Positions 1-9,372 of a stretch of 21,497 nucleotides of DNA are shown here, one piece after another; position 1 is the stretch's first letter; each line of letters starts with the position of its first letter. Position numbers and translations under genes: made by a program. The stretch is from Pleurotus ostreatus/Saccharomyces cerevisiae fusant (Eukaryota; Opisthokonta): positions 1 to 21,497 of the forward strand of contig JAMQCK010000493.1 in NCBI GenBank assembly GCA_024196135.1, read 5' to 3'. A model generated the notes under the pieces. It saw only the letters and a list, made by a program, of their open reading frames with translations. It ran no database searches and was not told where the DNA came from.

Positions 1-883
1 CCAGACGCGTAGCTGCCGCCGGTCTTGTGCGCTTCAGTAGGCGAGTCGTCGTCGACATACACCTGATCACCATCCACACGAGCGGTCAGAGGCTGCGTCT
101 CGTGGAACGCAGGGAGGCCGCTTTCCTTCTGCGCCGCCTTGCGGTCCGCCTCCGCCTTGACAGCATCGAGGCGGTGCTGCTCCTCGGGGTCGTTCCGGTT
201 CGAGGGCTTGTCCCACTTGTCGCGCGGGCGGCGCTTGGAGATGCAGCAGCGGCCGATGGAGTAGAAGCAGCCGCTGAAGAAGAGGAGGACCCAGGCCGCG
301 AGCGTGAGCCATATGGCGTTCCCCATCTCGGCCTTGCCTACGTCGTTGATGCGCGACTTGGCAACGAAGAAGAGGACGAGGTCGAAGATGAAGGCGAGGA
401 GGGCGATGGCAGCTGCGAAGCCGGAGACGCAGGTGCTGCAGCACGTCATGGACATCTCGCGGACGTGAGCAAGGAGGCCGAATAGGGCGCTACCCGCTGC
501 CAAGGCCAGCGCGACGATGTGGAGAACGAGCGCGTACGTGATCCATTTGACCACAACGGTGGGGATCTCAATGGGGAGCTTATTACCGACAAGGGAGTTG
601 ATGTCTGAGTAGTGTAAATTATCGCTTGCGGACGAATGCCGACGCTGCACTCACCGATCTCGTAGCCGACTGACGGCTTCGAACACGACGTGCCGTTCGA
701 AAGCTCCAAGCAGTACCCAAGTGTGCCAAACGTGATGCTCCCGTTGTAGTTGTCGACGGACATGGAGGCCTTCAAAAAGTACACGGACTTGAAGTAGGGG
801 ACACAGAAGGAGACGATCGCAAGCAGGATCGTGGCGACGAGCGTGACGATGAAGCCCGGCGTCGCGGGGCGGATGATGGCCAT
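1..883 (-). CDS. PalI/Rim9-type (SUR7/PalI family) membrane protein, C-terminus cut by window edge
   Basis: Exons run 883-655 and 604-1, separated by a 50-bp GTGAGT...CAG intron. The model gives 277 residues with no stop before the edge, so the 3' end is missing. Four membrane helices are visible: about residues 10-30, 98-123, 136-158 and 173-191. The first extracellular loop (about 40-75) holds two N-glycosylation sequons (NGS, NGT) and paired cysteines, as expected for the PalI/SUR7 fold. After helix 4 comes a Cys-rich juxtamembrane stretch (GRCCISKRRPRDKW) and a charged cytosolic tail rich in Asp, Glu and Lys. In ascomycetes PalI/Rim9 helps the PalH/Rim21 sensor reach the plasma membrane for alkaline-pH signalling. 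Basidiomycete relatives are usually annotated only by domain, so the pH role is inferred. The start ATG is the first in frame and immediately precedes helix 1. Confidence 0.85.
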
Positions 884-1490
884 GGTGGGGGAATATAAGT
901 TATGGGGGCCGGGAGGAGGCTGCTAGATGTCGTCCTCGTCCTCGTCGTGGTCGCCGTTGTGGCGAAACCAGTTTGTGAGAATTCGTCCTTCTCCGGTCTC
1001 CCAACACCGCATCGGCTCCCCGGTCCGGACACAGCCGCTGGCGCTCGTCGAGCTCCCCTCACGGCGGGAGGCTGTTATTTCTCCGACGACCTCTGGGCGC
1101 TGGTACGCGCCGGATACACTGCACACCGTGGGGGCGATGGTCCTCCCCTGCTTCCCGAGTACCGAATGCCCTCCGAATCTCCCAGTACTTCCCCTTGACT
1201 GCCCCTATCAAGCAGCACATATTTTGCTATACTTCGTGGCTGTTACAGGTAGTTTGCTGCGTTACGGGAGCATATGGAGGGATTGAAATACATCGACGCA
1301 AGCTCATGACGGGGATGGCTCGATTTTTGAACTCGACGGTGTCATTCGAGGCAACATATTCTCGCTCAGCGTCTCATTCTGCAGCATGCTTCTCTTGAGG
1401 TTCAGCTCACGATTGGTATACATCACTCCCCAATGATACATACTCTACACCAGTATACAGAGTACATAGTTCGTGAATTCATGGATGCAT
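884..1490. other. Intergenic region between PalI-like gene start and metalloprotease stop
   Basis: This stretch holds the upstream region of the leftward PalI-like gene and the 3' flank of the leftward protease gene. Several open frames on both strands (for example 927-1286 +) give Ser/Arg-rich peptides without a recognisable domain or splice pattern and are judged to be chance. I see no RNA gene or repeat. Confidence 0.5.
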
Positions 1491-2689
1491 TTACGACAGC
1501 GCAGGGTTGTTCTCCGCGAAGTACTCGTGGCTGTCGGCGTTCTGAACAGCCTGGCTCGGGCTGCTCTTTGCGAGCGACTTGGCAGAGCTCTGGCCGTAGA
1601 CGATGTCGTCGGTGCCACCGTTCTGGGAGGATATATGAGCGACTGTACAGAGCATCCGGGAGAGATGCATACCTTGGTGAAGTGAGTGGACTCGTGAATG
1701 AGCGTGCCGCCCTGCGAGTCCGTGCCAGTGGTGCTGATCTGCCAGAAGACCGGGCAGAGGTGGATGGTGCCGTAGTCGTCAGCGTAGACAAACGCATACG
1801 TGTCCGCCTCCGTGCACGTGCAGTCGTACGTGAAGCTGCTGTAGTCGCCCTCGTGCAGGTGCTGGAAGTGCGAAAGCACGGTGCTGTGGCGGCTCGCCGA
1901 GTACGTGCCGAACCAGGTCGTGTAGCGCGTCGTCGCGCTCGTGTGCGAGGAGAGGTAGCTGTACGCGTTCGCGGCGTACGTCGTCGCGGCGGAGATCGCG
2001 CTCTTGATCTGCGACTGCTGCGAGGAGGAGCAGCCCTTGTAGCTCGCGCGCTTGCTGATCGTGTTGCGGGGAAGGACGAGCTTGCCGGCGAGCTTCGCGG
2101 TATGCGCCTCGACCTCGGCCTCGATGGGGACGATGGAGCCATCGTCGGCGAGGTGGAAGAAGGATTTGGAGGCCTCGAAGGTATACGCATCCTCACCCGG
2201 TAGGGTGAAGTTGTACGCAGCGGCCACTGGGAGGTCGATGAGCTGATTGGCATTGACTAGGCTTGTTGTAACTTACAGTCGTGGACCTTCTCAACGGACT
2301 CGCCCGGGGCAAGGACGGTGAAGCCGCTGATGTTCTTCGCGACGACAGTGTCCATCGAGTACTTGGCCTTGATACCGGTGAACTGCGGGACCGCACCAGC
2401 CGAGTTGCTGATGGCGAAGGTGTTCGCCGGCAGCGTGCTCAACGCCGAGTTGGGGTCATTGAAGAGCTTGAGCGTCTCATCGCCCGTGTTCGTGATCGTG
2501 GTCGTGACCTTGAGGTTCTCGACGTCGGTGACGTCCGAGGGGCCTGTAGCGGGTCAGCAGCAATCAAGGAAGTACGGACGCGTCAGGGGACTCACCAGCG
2601 ACCTTGAGCGACACGGACTGGGTCGCAGATACAGCAAGCGCCGAAAAGACGATGGACGCGAGCGCAGCCTTGGTAGAAGCGGAGAACAT
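1491..2689 (-). CDS. MEP: Secreted peptidyl-Lys metalloendopeptidase (deuterolysin family M35, aspzincin)
   Basis: Four exons (2689-2596, 2543-2277, 2226-1673, 1622-1491) are joined by introns of 52, 50 and 50 bp. They encode 348 aa, the same precursor length I recall for Grifola frondosa GfMEP. Residues 1 to about 21 form a signal peptide. A propeptide follows to about residue 180 and ends in a Lys-Arg processing site (ISKR|ASYKGC). The mature enzyme of about 168 aa carries the zinc motif HESTH (298-302) and the aspzincin motif GTDDIVYG (308-315), whose Asp311 is the third zinc ligand. Asp335 and Glu338 in NADSHEYFAENN match the residues reported to give GfMEP its preference for cleaving before lysine. 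The third intron falls between the two zinc motifs. The enzyme should be secreted and act on extracellular protein. A TATA box lies about 65 bp upstream of the ATG. Family assignment is firm; Lys specificity is inferred from these residues. Confidence 0.95.
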
Positions 2690-2750
2690 CCTTACTAGTG
2701 CGACCGGTGAGAGGGCTCAAGAGCTGGAGACAACGGAGCGCTTGGCTTGG

Positions 2751-2758
2751 CTTTTATA
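2751..2758 (-). promoter_or_regulatory. TATA box of the M35 protease gene
   Basis: On the minus strand this reads TATAAAAG, 62-69 bp upstream of the protease ATG at 2689. That is a normal position for a TATA element with a short 5' UTR and fits a strongly inducible secreted-enzyme gene. Start of transcription was not determined. Confidence 0.6.
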
Positions 2759-3502
2759 CGCGGGTGTAGTGACGCCGTGCTTCGAGCCCGAGGCCTTTCA
2801 GCTGCCTGATACGACCGGAGTACGCGCCATGTCGTGATATGGCCCTTCGATACACGATAGGTCCTATCAGGGTGTATCCATGCTATAGAGCACATGAGCG
2901 CGTCGAGTCCACGCGCAAAGAGGCTTGCCACGCGCCTCGGGCGAGGAAGCGGCGTAGGTTCGGAGGCAGATGAGGGCCGACGGAGGTTGAGTGGTAGGCA
3001 AGAGAGTTGGCAACTGGCATGGCCGGGCGGCTGCTGGGGGCGGGAGGGAGATGGATCATTCATCTTCAGGAAGTCGGCCCGCTTCGTGCAAGGAGGCGCG
3101 TAGCTGTCAAGTGAGATGATACAGCTTGCGGATCGCCGAGGAGGGGAAGCCCCGCGTTGACGCTTGCTGGGCGTATGGTCGATCATGCGGGAAACAGGGG
3201 ACCCAAGGATTCATCGCGGGAGCAAGGATCGCATGGACTGCACGAACCATCGAGCTTCTCGTACCTTATTTTATGGCGAGCGGAATGAAGCACGCCACCA
3301 AAGTCTGATGAAACGAGTGCTCCAAGGCCAGTATTCCGACTGGAAGCAAGAGTACGTCGATTTCAGAGAAATCAGACAGATAGAAGAGGGTCTTCAAACG
3401 ACGTTTAGAGGCCAAGGTTTGAGGAGACTGTGTCCAAGTGATGGTCGAAGTTCAACATGATGATATCCCCGATCGGTATCAGCGCGCTTGTCTCCTTCGC
3501 TG
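2759..3502. other. Divergent promoter region between the M35 protease and the first F-box gene
   Basis: About 740 bp separate the two divergently transcribed genes. A minus-strand open frame (2695-3186) and some plus-strand ones exist, but they show no conserved domain, have Pro/Arg/Ser-rich shadow-like composition, and overlap the protease promoter. I see no convincing gene, RNA or repeat here. Confidence 0.5.
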
Positions 3503-4792
3503 ATGACGCATTCTGGACCTCTGCCTCCCGAACTCTGGCTCGAGATCTTTGAATGGTGTTTCTCGTCCCCCACATGCCAGGATGTATCCTCGGATGAATA
3601 CGCCCCATTCCAAGCTCTCCATGATGATCGTGTGCATGTTCGCACCAAGGCCGCGGTCAGCCTCGTCTGCCGACAGTGGCGCGCACTTACGATCGCCATC
3701 CTCTATCGAGATGTGCACATACTTCCCTCGAGCGCGCATTCTCTAAAGGATGCGCTGTGCGGAAGTGCTTGCGGAGGCCCTGAAGGGTATGGTCAATGGG
3801 TACGCCAACACAGTATACTGTCGATCACCACATGGTTCACCAACCATCGAACAGGTCCGACGCGTCGTCCTCCCATACACCTCGACAATCACGCGTAGCT
3901 CGGCGCCTCTGCAGGCGGTAGAGATACTCAAGCGCTGCCCCCGTGTCGAGGTCCTCGTCCGCCCGCGGTACGCTACTTCCGGGCCCATCGGTTTCGAATT
4001 CGAAGCAGATATGGTGCCGTTCCATACGCTCCGCCGATTAGACTGGTGGGGGAACAGCGAGGCGGAGAGATCCGGTGGTCTCAACTCGCTGGGCAATGTG
4101 CTCGCGCATGCCCCCGGCCTACGGTGTGTAGCACCCGCTCGCCCTCGTGCTTTCAAGCCCAGCTTATCTTGTCCGCAAGGTATCTGTTCATCGGTGGCAT
4201 TATGGTCCAGGGGCTTAGCCCGGCTGGAATGCAGCCGCCCGAGCTCGTCCTCCCCAACCTGGTTACGCTACGGTTGAACGTCATCAATGGGCTGCTTATG
4301 AACAAGCTTTGCACTCGATGGTCGCTACCCGAGCTCCGTCACATCGTACTCGACTCCCCTCTCGTGGGCGCAGACGTCCGCGCATTATGGGATACATTTG
4401 GACAGCAGCTAACGACCGTCGAGTTCGGCGCACACGCCCGCTTCGTCATGACCGACATGGTGACACCCTGCCTCCGCGCGTGCCCAAATATTCGGGAGTT
4501 CAACTATCATGTCTTCTTCACGACACCTCCTGACCCAGACCTTCACCACGACACTTTAGAGGTGGTTGGGCTTCACGGCGCCGCCGATCAACTCATCGGC
4601 GAAGGGCAAATGGTATGGACACATTTCCGCTTGCACTTGGCCATCTTCACCAAAGAGAACTTTCCATCGCTCCGGAGGATCGTCCTCGCAGGCGATGAAT
4701 GGCGTACGTTGTCCAGAAAGCCGGGGTTCCTCGTCATGCTGCGCGACCTTTCGAGGGAGAACAGCGCCATTCGAGATTTACTTGTATATTAG
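3503..4792 (+). CDS. F-box domain protein, lineage-specific
   Basis: Three exons (3503-3799, 3855-4123, 4180-4792) with introns of 55 and 56 bp give 392 aa. The second intron ends in AAG, a less common acceptor, but it keeps frame and gives continuous sequence. Residues about 6-60 look like an F-box: LPPELWLEIFEW, then a helix with KAAVSLVCRQWRALTIAILY, the usual SLVCRxW core of basidiomycete F-box proteins. The rest is leucine-rich and resembles degenerate LRR-like repeats that bind targets. F-box proteins dock substrates on SCF ubiquitin ligases via Skp1; the target is unknown. The first in-frame ATG is 3503, because the open frame upstream has no other ATG. The gene converges with the FAD oxidoreductase, leaving 43 bp between stop codons. 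Large, fast-evolving F-box families are typical of Polyporales. Confidence 0.8.
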
Positions 4793-4835
4793 CGATGCAT
4801 CGATAGCAATGTGTACTACAGCGACAGCGGATGGT

Positions 4836-6555
4836 CTACGCCGGTGTGATAGGGCACCATCTATTGAATACGTTCTCGGGGTCGTACTTCTTCTTGATTT
4901 GCTGCAACTTCGGGTACTTTGCCCCAAAAGTCGCCCTCGCCTTGTCGTCTGGCTGCCCTTTTTGGCCGCTTCCTTCGGGCTCGGCAAGGTATGGATGGGA
5001 TTTCTGAACGATGCTCGCTATGTCGCGGACCATAGCTTGACCTTTGGCGAAGTTCTCCGCCGTCAGCTCGTCCCAGAATGCGTATATCCCGACGATGCTC
5101 GTATCCCGACGCAGGCACGCGGTTTCGTCGTTTGGGTCGGAGGCAAGGATCTTTTGAAGCGGGAAGTACTCGCAAATAACAAGGGGGGATGGGCCACCGG
5201 GATGAGATGCATCGGCAAGGCGGTCGATGACTTCGAGGGCGGAGTTGGGATCCGGACGTCGCTGAGGGATACCCTTTTGATAAACACCGCGCCCAGGAGG
5301 GAAGAGAAAATTCTGAAGGTCGTCGTGAGCACGTCCCGAGAATTCATAGGCGCACGCACCATCATTTGCCCTGTTTTCTCGTACGGAATCTCCGTCGTAT
5401 CATCCATGATTGGGCCTACGTAGGTCAGAAAAAGAGGTTTCCGACCCACAAACATGATCACTCACCAATATCGAGCAGGCGCCGGAAGTGATGACGACCT
5501 TCAGCTTCCGACCCGTTGTAATAGAGAAAGCATAGAATCTCTGGCTGCGCGGATGAAAATCAGGCGCCTGCCGATTCAGCAAGAGAGGCGCAAATATATA
5601 CCTTCCCTGCAGAGCCCGGCTTGAAAACCTGGATCATCGACGCGTTCGGGTCTTCCTCCCCGGTTCGCCACTCCACAGTGAACTCCAGGACAGCCTCGGC
5701 AGCATCTCTAGCGAAGACGAGCTTGCCGGCGTATACCGTTCGTCGTTGAGGGTGAAGCCTGAACGTCAGCTCAGTGACGACGCCGAAGTTCGAGCCACCG
5801 CCACGGATGCCGTAGAAGAGGTCAGGATTTGTTGACTTGCTGGCGCGCAGGATGGACCCATCTGCGACGACGACAGTCGCCTAGATGTGTGAGCTCAGCG
5901 ACATCTGAGGAAGCAGAGATAGTTATACCGCTTCAAGGTTGTCGAGAGCTAATCCGTGGAGGCCTGATAGATAGCCGTATCCCCCAACCAGGGTCAACCT
6001 GGATGAAATGAGTGACGGCCGTAAATACAGAGGAAATCCAATGTTACCCTGCTACACCAATCTACGCATGAGTCTGAGCACCTGCGTACAAGACGGTTCT
6101 ACTGAACGGGATTTACGCACCTTTTCGATGGTCTGAGAGGCGAATCAGGCGCCTGAATGGCCGAGCACTCGTAGACTTACCCCTCCGACCGTCGCAAGAC
6201 CGTGCGCCATTGTCGTTTTGTTCACACGACCCCACGTAGCTCCGCCTCCAACTCGCGCAAGACTTCCCTGCGCATCGATTTCTGCATAGTTAAGGTACCT
6301 CGAGCAGTCGATGACAAGGCCCTTCTCGACCGACGATGCACCCGAGACGCTGTACCCTCCAGCACGGATAGCAATGGAGTACCCATGGTCTTTCGCATAC
6401 TTGATAGCGAGAGAAACATCGTCTGCATCTTTCACGAAGACGACAGCCTCAGCCTGGCGTTCTGCGGTTGCAGCCCAGCGAGTGATAGCGGCGCTGTAAT
6501 CTGGCGACTCGGGCGTGATCAGGTCGCCTTTCAGTCCATCAATCGTGCGTAGCAT
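4836..6555 (-). CDS. FAD-linked oxidoreductase, berberine-bridge-enzyme-like (PCMH-type FAD-binding domain)
   Basis: Eight exons (6555-6181, 6132-6121, 6061-6048, 5998-5929, 5880-5602, 5538-5466, 5415-5360, 5312-4836) close in phase to 451 aa. Introns are 48, 59, 49, 48, 63, 50 and 47 bp. Residues about 35-210 form the PCMH FAD-binding domain (DADDVSLAIKYAKDHG, GLVIDCSRYLN, VGGGATW, GLTLVGGYGYLSGLHGL). The protein ends with the BBE signature KKKYDPENVFNRW. Without the 12-nt and 14-nt exons the glycine-rich loop would lose sequence or frame. The position that normally holds the flavin-linking His in R-x-G-G-H is Tyr68. I see no signal peptide, so the enzyme may be intracellular. Such enzymes oxidise sugars, alcohols or secondary metabolites; the substrate is not predictable. 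An extra 5' exon cannot be excluded because CTCATAG, acceptor-like, lies just before the ATG. Confidence 0.88.
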
Positions 6556-7067
6556 TCTATGAGCGTCAGCTATATTTCTCGTCAATTGAAGATGGAGGAC
6601 TCGGGCCACGACGCAAGGCAAGCTGTCGTGATGAAAGATGCAAAGATATCAGAGTTACGCGTCACGGTTGAACTTTTCTGTCGACGCCACAAATGTGGCA
6701 ATTGCCGAAATTTGGCCACAGCGCACCTTTCACCGTACCACTGCAGACACCTTCCGATTACTTCCTAAAATGTGACTCTGAAGCATCAGACACATTTCTG
6801 TGCCTGCGATAAACCTCGTAAGATTGTATGTCAAGGGCCCTCAAGGTTTCCCCATTCTCCTTCTTCCGACGGCGGAATCCAGACAGATAGGCCCATCCTC
6901 ACTCGGATGCGTTGATCAAGAAGCAGATTTTCTGTAGCGATCAAAGATGCCCTTCTATCATTGAGCTGGCTCGAGTCGCTTGACTCATATCTCTAGTCAC
7001 GTTGCGGCTCGCACGCCCACGGAGTGTAGCAGTGCATCATTGCCGCAGCTCTCTTCTGACCGCCATC
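6556..7067. other. Divergent promoter region between FAD oxidoreductase and second F-box gene
   Basis: About 510 bp lie between two divergent start codons. No gene was found. It holds a cluster of overlapping inverted repeats near 6686-6720, listed separately. A plus-strand open frame at 6559-6768 has no recognisable features. Confidence 0.5.
6686..6720. promoter_or_regulatory. Cluster of overlapping inverted repeats (possible transcription-factor sites)
   Basis: GCCACA occurs at 6686-6691 and 6715-6720 and in inverse form (TGTGGC) at 6694-6699. The first two make the palindrome GCCACA-AA-TGTGGC. It overlaps a perfect 10-bp palindrome GGCAATTGCC at 6697-6706. The cluster lies about 130 bp upstream of the oxidoreductase ATG and 350 bp upstream of the F-box ATG. 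Dimeric regulators often bind such sites, but no specific factor can be named. Confidence 0.3.
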
Positions 7068-8732
7068 ATGGCCAGCCATCCGGCCCTCGACAAGATTGGG
7101 AAGGATATTCTTGAGATCATCATTGAGCTGGTAAGCCTACTACACCGTCTGTGCCGTCGTCGTGCACTCGCTGAGCATAGTTCGCTGGTTCCATAGGTGC
7201 ATAATTGCTCCCCTCGCACCGTCCACGCCATCTGTCTGTGCAATTCCGTTCTCTACGAGGCAGCTCGACCGTTCACTGCCCGGGACTGTACATTGGATCT
7301 GGACTCAGGCAGCCTACAAGCCACTCAGCACCGTATCACGGCCTGGCTTGAGGATGCACGCTTGTCGTGGATCCTCACGGCTATACGGTCTATAACCCTT
7401 CGAGCAGAGCCTGACATTCCCTTCGCTATGAGGAAGAATCCGACCAAAGGGGAGCTTGAAAAGGAGTCTTCCTGGAGTCCCCTGCTCGCCCTTTTGTCCA
7501 AACTCACCAGCCTAGCGAACGTGACCTACGACTGTCCACTCCCCATCCCGCCCTTCCTTCTCACTGCGCTGCAGGAATCGCACCCACACGTTCATCTGCA
7601 TATCCGTAATTGGACGAGAACTACGCCAGGGACATTGGATGATGACCCTTCGGAGGTGGCCCTCGCAGAGTCACCATTGCTCCGCACCTTGCATGCCAGC
7701 GTTAGGCACGGGATGCGGGGATGGGACTTCCAATGGCCAGCCTTCAAACGCATCGTCGCTCGCTCCCCGAATCTACGCTCTTTCAAGTACTCCAGTCGCA
7801 GCGTTGGTGGCTGCTGCATCTACAGCTGGTCCCAAGAGGAGCAAGAGAATGAGCGGCGTCTTCGCGCACGATTTGACGTAGAACCTGTACAAAAAGCCAT
7901 TGTTGACGTCGAGATCAGCAACATGAGCCCGGAGACTGCCACAGCTCTGGCATCCGTCGTTGACTGGACTCGCGTCGAGACGCTGCGAGGGCTATGCATC
8001 CCGGACAATCTCCAGGTCCTTCCCTGGGATGCCGGCATGTTCGCCTCACTCTCCACCGTCCAGCTGGCCTTCGAACGACTCGAGGAGACAGACCTACCTT
8101 CGGAGCAGCGCGAGCGCACTATTAACAGCGTCCGGGCTTTCCTCATCGCTCTCCCTTCCCTTCAATCACTGTCTGTGTTTAATCTGCACGACATGCGACC
8201 GCTAGAGGGCGTCCTACGACATCAAGGACATCAGTTGCGCGCGTTGCACCTACACGAAGTCGAATATCCTTCGTACACTAGTCCCGTTCCTCGACATGCA
8301 TTGACCATGGACGAGATCGTCGCCATTGACTTTTGCTGTCCCAATCTATACGACTTCACCGTCGACCTTGATGGGTGGCCGACTGATGATGATGGAATTT
8401 GCGTAGCGCTCGCGCAGTTCCACGCCCTACGCAAGCTCACCCTCAACATTCCGCTTGATTTCGATCGACTAGAGGATGGAATGGAAGAACCGAGAGAGCG
8501 CATTGGTCGGAATACACGTCTGGCCAAGAAACTTTGGCATACTCTCAAAATGCTGAAGCAAGGGGGCCCTGTAGAGGAGCTCGTTATCTGCGTGGGTGAA
8601 CAAGCTCGCGGGATTGGGAAGGGCAGGCCCGCGTCGTGGGTCATCGAGGAGCAACAGTACCGCCATTGCCTGAGGATCACGTCGCACGATCACGACGGCA
8701 TACCAGATGAGGTTGTAGTCTGCGATGGATGA
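7068..8732 (+). CDS. F-box-like protein, lineage-specific
   Basis: Two exons (7068-7130 and 7197-8732) are joined by a 66-bp GTAAGC...TAG intron in phase 0 and encode 532 aa. An earlier AG at 7180 would lead to a stop, which supports the acceptor at 7196. Residues about 8-60 resemble a divergent F-box: a helix KIGKDILEIIIELVHNC, then AICLCNSVLYEAARPFTARD. The remainder is a long LRR-like region with repeated LxxL segments (for example ALPSLQSLSVFNL, LRALHLHEVEYPS, CCPNLYDFTVDLD), which fits a target-binding solenoid. The likely role is substrate recruitment to an SCF ubiquitin ligase, by inference from the fold only. The intron inside the F-box and the short first exon recur in this class in polypores. 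The gene is divergent from the FAD oxidoreductase and converges with the HD2 gene. Confidence 0.75.
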
Positions 8733-9372
8733 CTATGGACATTGACGCGCCAGAGGCCAAGAAGATGAATTATAGTACAGTGCTTGAGTTCCTAAAAGTA
8801 CATTGTATCCAATATGTGTAACGAGACCAGAAGATGCAGTAGTAGATTAGAATATGTATAAAAATAAGATGAAGTGAATGCAACAGGAGTAGAAAAGAAA
8901 CGAAAACGAAGATAGCCGAAAGCAACGATTAGCGACACAGCAGTCAAAGCAAGACGGAGAAACTGAGAACGATGCAAGGAGACCGAGAGGTAAAAAGAGC
9001 ATATGCATGGTCGCATAGAAGACGCATGTCATAAGGGAGTTGTCGCAAGTCGGGGACGAGGGCCTTGCGCCAGAATGTCGCATAATTTGAGTAGTCGTTA
9101 GAAACGACGACGTGGTGATGCTTGTGCAATGTCAGCCTTCACGTAACCCACATCGTATACGGAGGAGACTTACGTTGGGGTTGTGCAGCGATGTTGGCGA
9201 AGGGGAAGGGGGAGGAGGTACCGCCACGAATGACGGTACTTGATGCTGATATGCTACGTAGTGTCAGCTTCTTCAGGAATTGCATCGCATTGGCCATGAC
9301 TTACGTGAGTGATGTGCTGCGAGGCCGATGAAGGGGTAGGGATGGGGGAGGGTGTATGGCGGTGCTCGCGGT
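8733..9372. other. Region between F-box gene and HD2 stop codon; possible spliced HD2 3' sequence
   Basis: The left part (about 8750-8950) is A-rich on the plus strand and probably holds the 3' ends of both converging genes. The right part has two good minus-strand introns, described in a separate entry. No homeodomain or other HD1-like sequence is visible in any frame. Confidence 0.5.
8944..9372 (-). other. Putative spliced 3' extension of the HD2 transcript (two introns after the stop)
   Basis: Two intron-like segments follow the HD2 stop on the same strand. The first is 9304-9254 (51 bp, GTAAGT...TAG, branch site CTGAC). The second is 9173-9121 (53 bp, GTAAGT...AAG, branch site CTGAC). 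Lengths and motifs match the coding introns around them. When joined, one frame stays open to a stop at about 8944 and reads ...TSLHNPNHHHVVVSNDYS..., which does not look like simple low-complexity UTR, but a second frame is also open, so coding status is uncertain. The region could be a spliced 3' UTR, an alternative HD2 C-terminus, or the remnant of another gene. Confidence 0.35.

Noticed and set aside
927..1286. 119-codon plus-strand open frame upstream of the PalI-like gene
   Set aside because: It starts with a Ser run opposite a GAC/GAG-rich stretch of the PalI-like upstream region and shows no domain.
2695..3186. 163-codon open frame on the minus strand upstream of the protease
   Set aside because: It overlaps the protease promoter including the TATA box, has Pro/Arg/Ser-rich composition and no domain.
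3164..3460. 98-codon plus-strand open frame before the first F-box gene
   Set aside because: No conserved motif and no splice route that would extend the F-box protein N-terminus; more likely promoter or 5' UTR sequence.
5558..6155. AATCAGGCGCCTG occurs twice, in two introns of the oxidoreductase (5558-5570 and 6143-6155), with a 10-bp palindrome core
   Set aside because: Several shared 13-mers are expected by chance in 21 kb of GC-rich sequence, and nothing else flanks the copies.
8847..9083. Minus-strand frame giving a Phe/Leu/Cys-rich hydrophobic peptide
   Set aside because: It arises from an A-rich plus-strand stretch (T-rich on minus), typical of 3' UTR sequence, and is not treated as a membrane protein.
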